Source: RGIG2945 sp045540355 (GTDB lineage: Bacteria > Bacillota > Clostridia > Oscillospirales > Acutalibacteraceae). Taken from it: a stretch of 6,787 nt of DNA. The DNA lies in NCBI GenBank assembly GCA_045540355.1, contig JAZQHB010000036.1, positions 1 to 6,787 of the forward strand, read 5' to 3'. The notes under the pieces were generated by a model, which worked only from the letters and a program-made list of their open reading frames with translations, was not told the origin of the DNA and ran no database searches. Shown here in pieces: positions 5,507 through 6,787 of this stretch. The stretch's first letter is position 1. Every line of letters starts with the position of its first letter. A program made the position numbers and the translations under genes.

Positions 5507-5555
5507 ATGCCCAAATTTATTATCTAACAAAATTCTAATTTATGGAGGAAAACAA

Positions 5556-6476
5556 ATGAAAACTTTTAACGAAATTAAAATCATCGGTGTTGACCATGGG
5601 TATGGCAACATCAAAACTGCAAACCACTGTTTCAGAACAGGCATTACGGCTTACGAGTCAGAGCCGCTTTTCACAAAGGATATGCTTGTTTACGGTGGCA
5701 AGTTCTATCTTATCGGTGAAGGACACAAGGAGTTTCTTCCCGATAAAATCAAAGACGAGGACTATTATGCCCTCACACTTGTGGCTATTGCAAAGGAGTT
5801 AAGTGCTGAAGACTTAACAGAAGCCACAGTTCACATTGCGGCAGGTCTGCCACTTACTTGGACTGCAGGTCAGAAAGAAAGCTTCAAAGAATATCTCACC
5901 AAGAATGAGGAAGTAACTTTCACTTGGCAGCATACCGAGTACAAAATCAGAATCGCAGGTGCAAGTATCTATCCGCAGGGATATGCGGCGGTTTCACAGT
6001 TTGCAACGAAAATGGACGGTGTAAACCTTGTGGCTGACATTGGCAACGGTACAATGAATGTTCTCTATGTTATTAACGGCAGACCGCAGTCAGAGAGAAT
6101 GTACACAGAAAAGTTTGGTACTCATTTCTGTACTGTTGATATCCGTGAAGCCTTCCTCAGAAAAACACAGAGAGAAATCAATGAGCATATTATTGATGAG
6201 GTGCTGTGCAAGGGTACGGCAAACATTGTTCAGTCGGATATGAAGATTATCAAGGCAGAGGTGCAAAAGTATGTAGGAGAAATCTTTCACAGGCTTCGTG
6301 ACCACGGCTACGATGAAAACACAATGATGTTGTATATCACCGGTGGTGGCGGTTGCCTTGTTAAGAATTTCTACAAGTTCAATGCAGACCGCATTCAGTT
6401 CGTTGATGACATCTGTGCTGCGGCAAAGGGTTATGAATACCTTGCTGAAACTATGATGAAAAGTGGCAGGATATGA
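5556..6476 (+). CDS. parM: ParM/StbA-like actin-type partition ATPase
   Basis: 306 codons; ATG 5556 has GGAGG (5544-5548) at 7-nt spacing. ParM-family proteins form ATP-driven, actin-like filaments in the cytoplasm that push sister plasmids or element copies apart when bound to ParR on a centromere. Actin-fold landmarks are visible: phosphate-1 loop IGVDHGYGNIK (10-20, with D13), a central AAGLPLTW segment (95-102), phosphate-2 loop VADIGNGTMNV (159-169, with D161) and the adenosine motif ITGGGG (261-266). Length is usual for ParM/Alp-type proteins. The frame is open upstream to 5397, and an ATG at 5433 lies at the predicted transcription start, but that region carries a terminator hairpin and no Shine-Dalgarno, so I take 5556. 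Stop TGA overlaps the next gene's ATG (ATGA), indicating a coupled parM-parR operon. Base composition is richer in GC than the M24 gene. Confidence 0.88.
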   Translation: MKTFNEIKIIGVDHGYGNIKTANHCFRTGITAYESEPLFTKDMLVYGGKFYLIGEGHKEFLPDKIKDEDYYALTLVAIAKELSAEDLTEATVHIAAGLPLTWTAGQKESFKEYLTKNEEVTFTWQHTEYKIRIAGASIYPQGYAAVSQFATKMDGVNLVADIGNGTMNVLYVINGRPQSERMYTEKFGTHFCTVDIREAFLRKTQREINEHIIDEVLCKGTANIVQSDMKIIKAEVQKYVGEIFHRLRDHGYDENTMMLYITGGGGCLVKNFYKFNADRIQFVDDICAAAKGYEYLAETMMKSGRI

Positions 6477-6787
6477 GTGAGTACCGCATAAATGTCCGCT
6501 TTAATTTAAGCGACACAGAGCACACGGCAATCATTGATTATCTGAACAGCCTTGATAAAGAAAAATACAAGTCAAGAAATCAGTTTATCATTGATGCGAT
6601 AAAATCAGCCATTGCTTATGCGGATAAGCAGACGGCAGATGATGAACTGCTTAACAAATTCAGGGAGATTCTTAAGGAGGAGCTAACCAACATTTCAGTT
6701 GTTACGTCAGTTACTCCTTCTTCGGTTGGTATTGATATGGAATTGACAGAGGAGCAGAAGCTGAAAAATGATGCAGAGGCATTGGCG
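6473..6787 (+). CDS. ParR-like ribbon-helix-helix protein, partial (runs off the right edge)
   Basis: 105 codons visible, start ATG 6473-6475 overlapping the parM stop by 4 bp (ATGA); only a weak AGG precedes it, which fits translational coupling. The N-terminus has the form of a ribbon-helix-helix DNA-binding domain: beta strand YRINVRFNLS (4-13), helix DTEHTAIIDYLNSL (14-27) and second helix NQFIIDAIKSAIAYADK (37-53). A charged helical region (about 55-71) and a Ser/Thr/Val-rich linker follow. ParR proteins bind centromere repeats and cap ParM filaments through a flexible C-terminal tail. The position directly after a ParM-like gene supports that role. Because the C-terminus is missing and ribbon-helix-helix domains also occur in repressors, the ParR call is probable rather than certain. 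Confidence 0.7.
   Translation, partial: MSEYRINVRFNLSDTEHTAIIDYLNSLDKEKYKSRNQFIIDAIKSAIAYADKQTADDELLNKFREILKEELTNISVVTSVTPSSVGIDMELTEEQKLKNDAEALA

Larger units (their letters stand above)
5141..5555. other. Non-coding control region between the divergent M24-like and parM-like genes
   Basis: This 415-bp stretch has no convincing gene of its own. It holds the M24 promoter on the minus strand, a plus-strand hairpin with T-run (5213-5246), two stem-loops (5294-5324 and 5335-5359), a 29-bp palindrome (5381-5409) over the -35 of a plus-strand promoter, and a leader terminator (5484-5506) before the parM-like gene. A 9-bp direct repeat TACTAACTT occurs at 5319-5327 and 5405-5413, in each case at the 3' edge of a hairpin. 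Position next to parM/parR makes a centromere (parC) or origin role possible, but the tandem direct repeats usual for parC are not evident. Confidence 0.7.

Noticed and set aside
1..6787. CRISPR array, tRNA, rRNA, transposase or Argonaute/Cas gene accompanying the polymerase
   Set aside because: Searched by eye on both strands; no regularly spaced repeats, no tRNA-like cloverleaf, and no open frame with such motifs within the window.

Overview
The window looks like part of a mobile element (integrative element or plasmid) from a low-to-moderate GC Gram-positive bacterium, most likely a gut-type clostridium. The reasons are strong GGAGG-type ribosome binding sites, sigma-A-like promoters with extended -10 elements, compact U-tailed terminators, and a ParM/ParR-type partition pair. 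No integrase, relaxase, rRNA, tRNA or CRISPR array is visible, so the species and the exact element type cannot be fixed.

Layout from left to right. (1) Positions 1-260 hold the 5' end of a TetR-family repressor on the minus strand, with its own promoter and a perfect 7-3-7 operator palindrome. (2) Positions 313-4356 form a self-contained cassette bounded by two perfect 24-bp direct repeats. Inside, on the minus strand, are a promoter, a 1000-codon gene for a single-chain two-barrel RNA polymerase of the QDE-1/eukaryotic RdRp class (catalytic DYDGD), a translationally coupled 279-codon gene of unknown function, and a strong hairpin terminator. (3) Positions 4402-5200 hold an AT-rich, independently transcribed M24-fold metallopeptidase-like gene on the minus strand. 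(4) Positions 5210-5555 are a non-coding control region with several hairpins, a 29-bp perfect palindrome over the -35 of a plus-strand promoter, and a leader terminator. (5) Positions 5556-6787 encode a ParM-like actin ATPase and, overlapping it by 4 bp, a ParR-like ribbon-helix-helix protein that runs off the window.

The standout is the polymerase. Along its length it carries, in the expected order, the landmarks I associate with eukaryotic RNA-dependent RNA polymerases: QIR-x4-KG, SMxK, RSP, DxDGD, GxISN and IDxxKSG. Known bacterial and phage relatives (YonO of SP-beta, the crAss-like phage RNA polymerase) transcribe DNA, so template choice here is open. The polymerase and its unknown partner are the only genes between the direct repeats and have their own promoter and terminator. 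This suggests a two-gene cargo module inserted beside a partition locus. The ParM/ParR pair probably stabilises the host element. The peptidase and TetR genes look like independent accessory genes.
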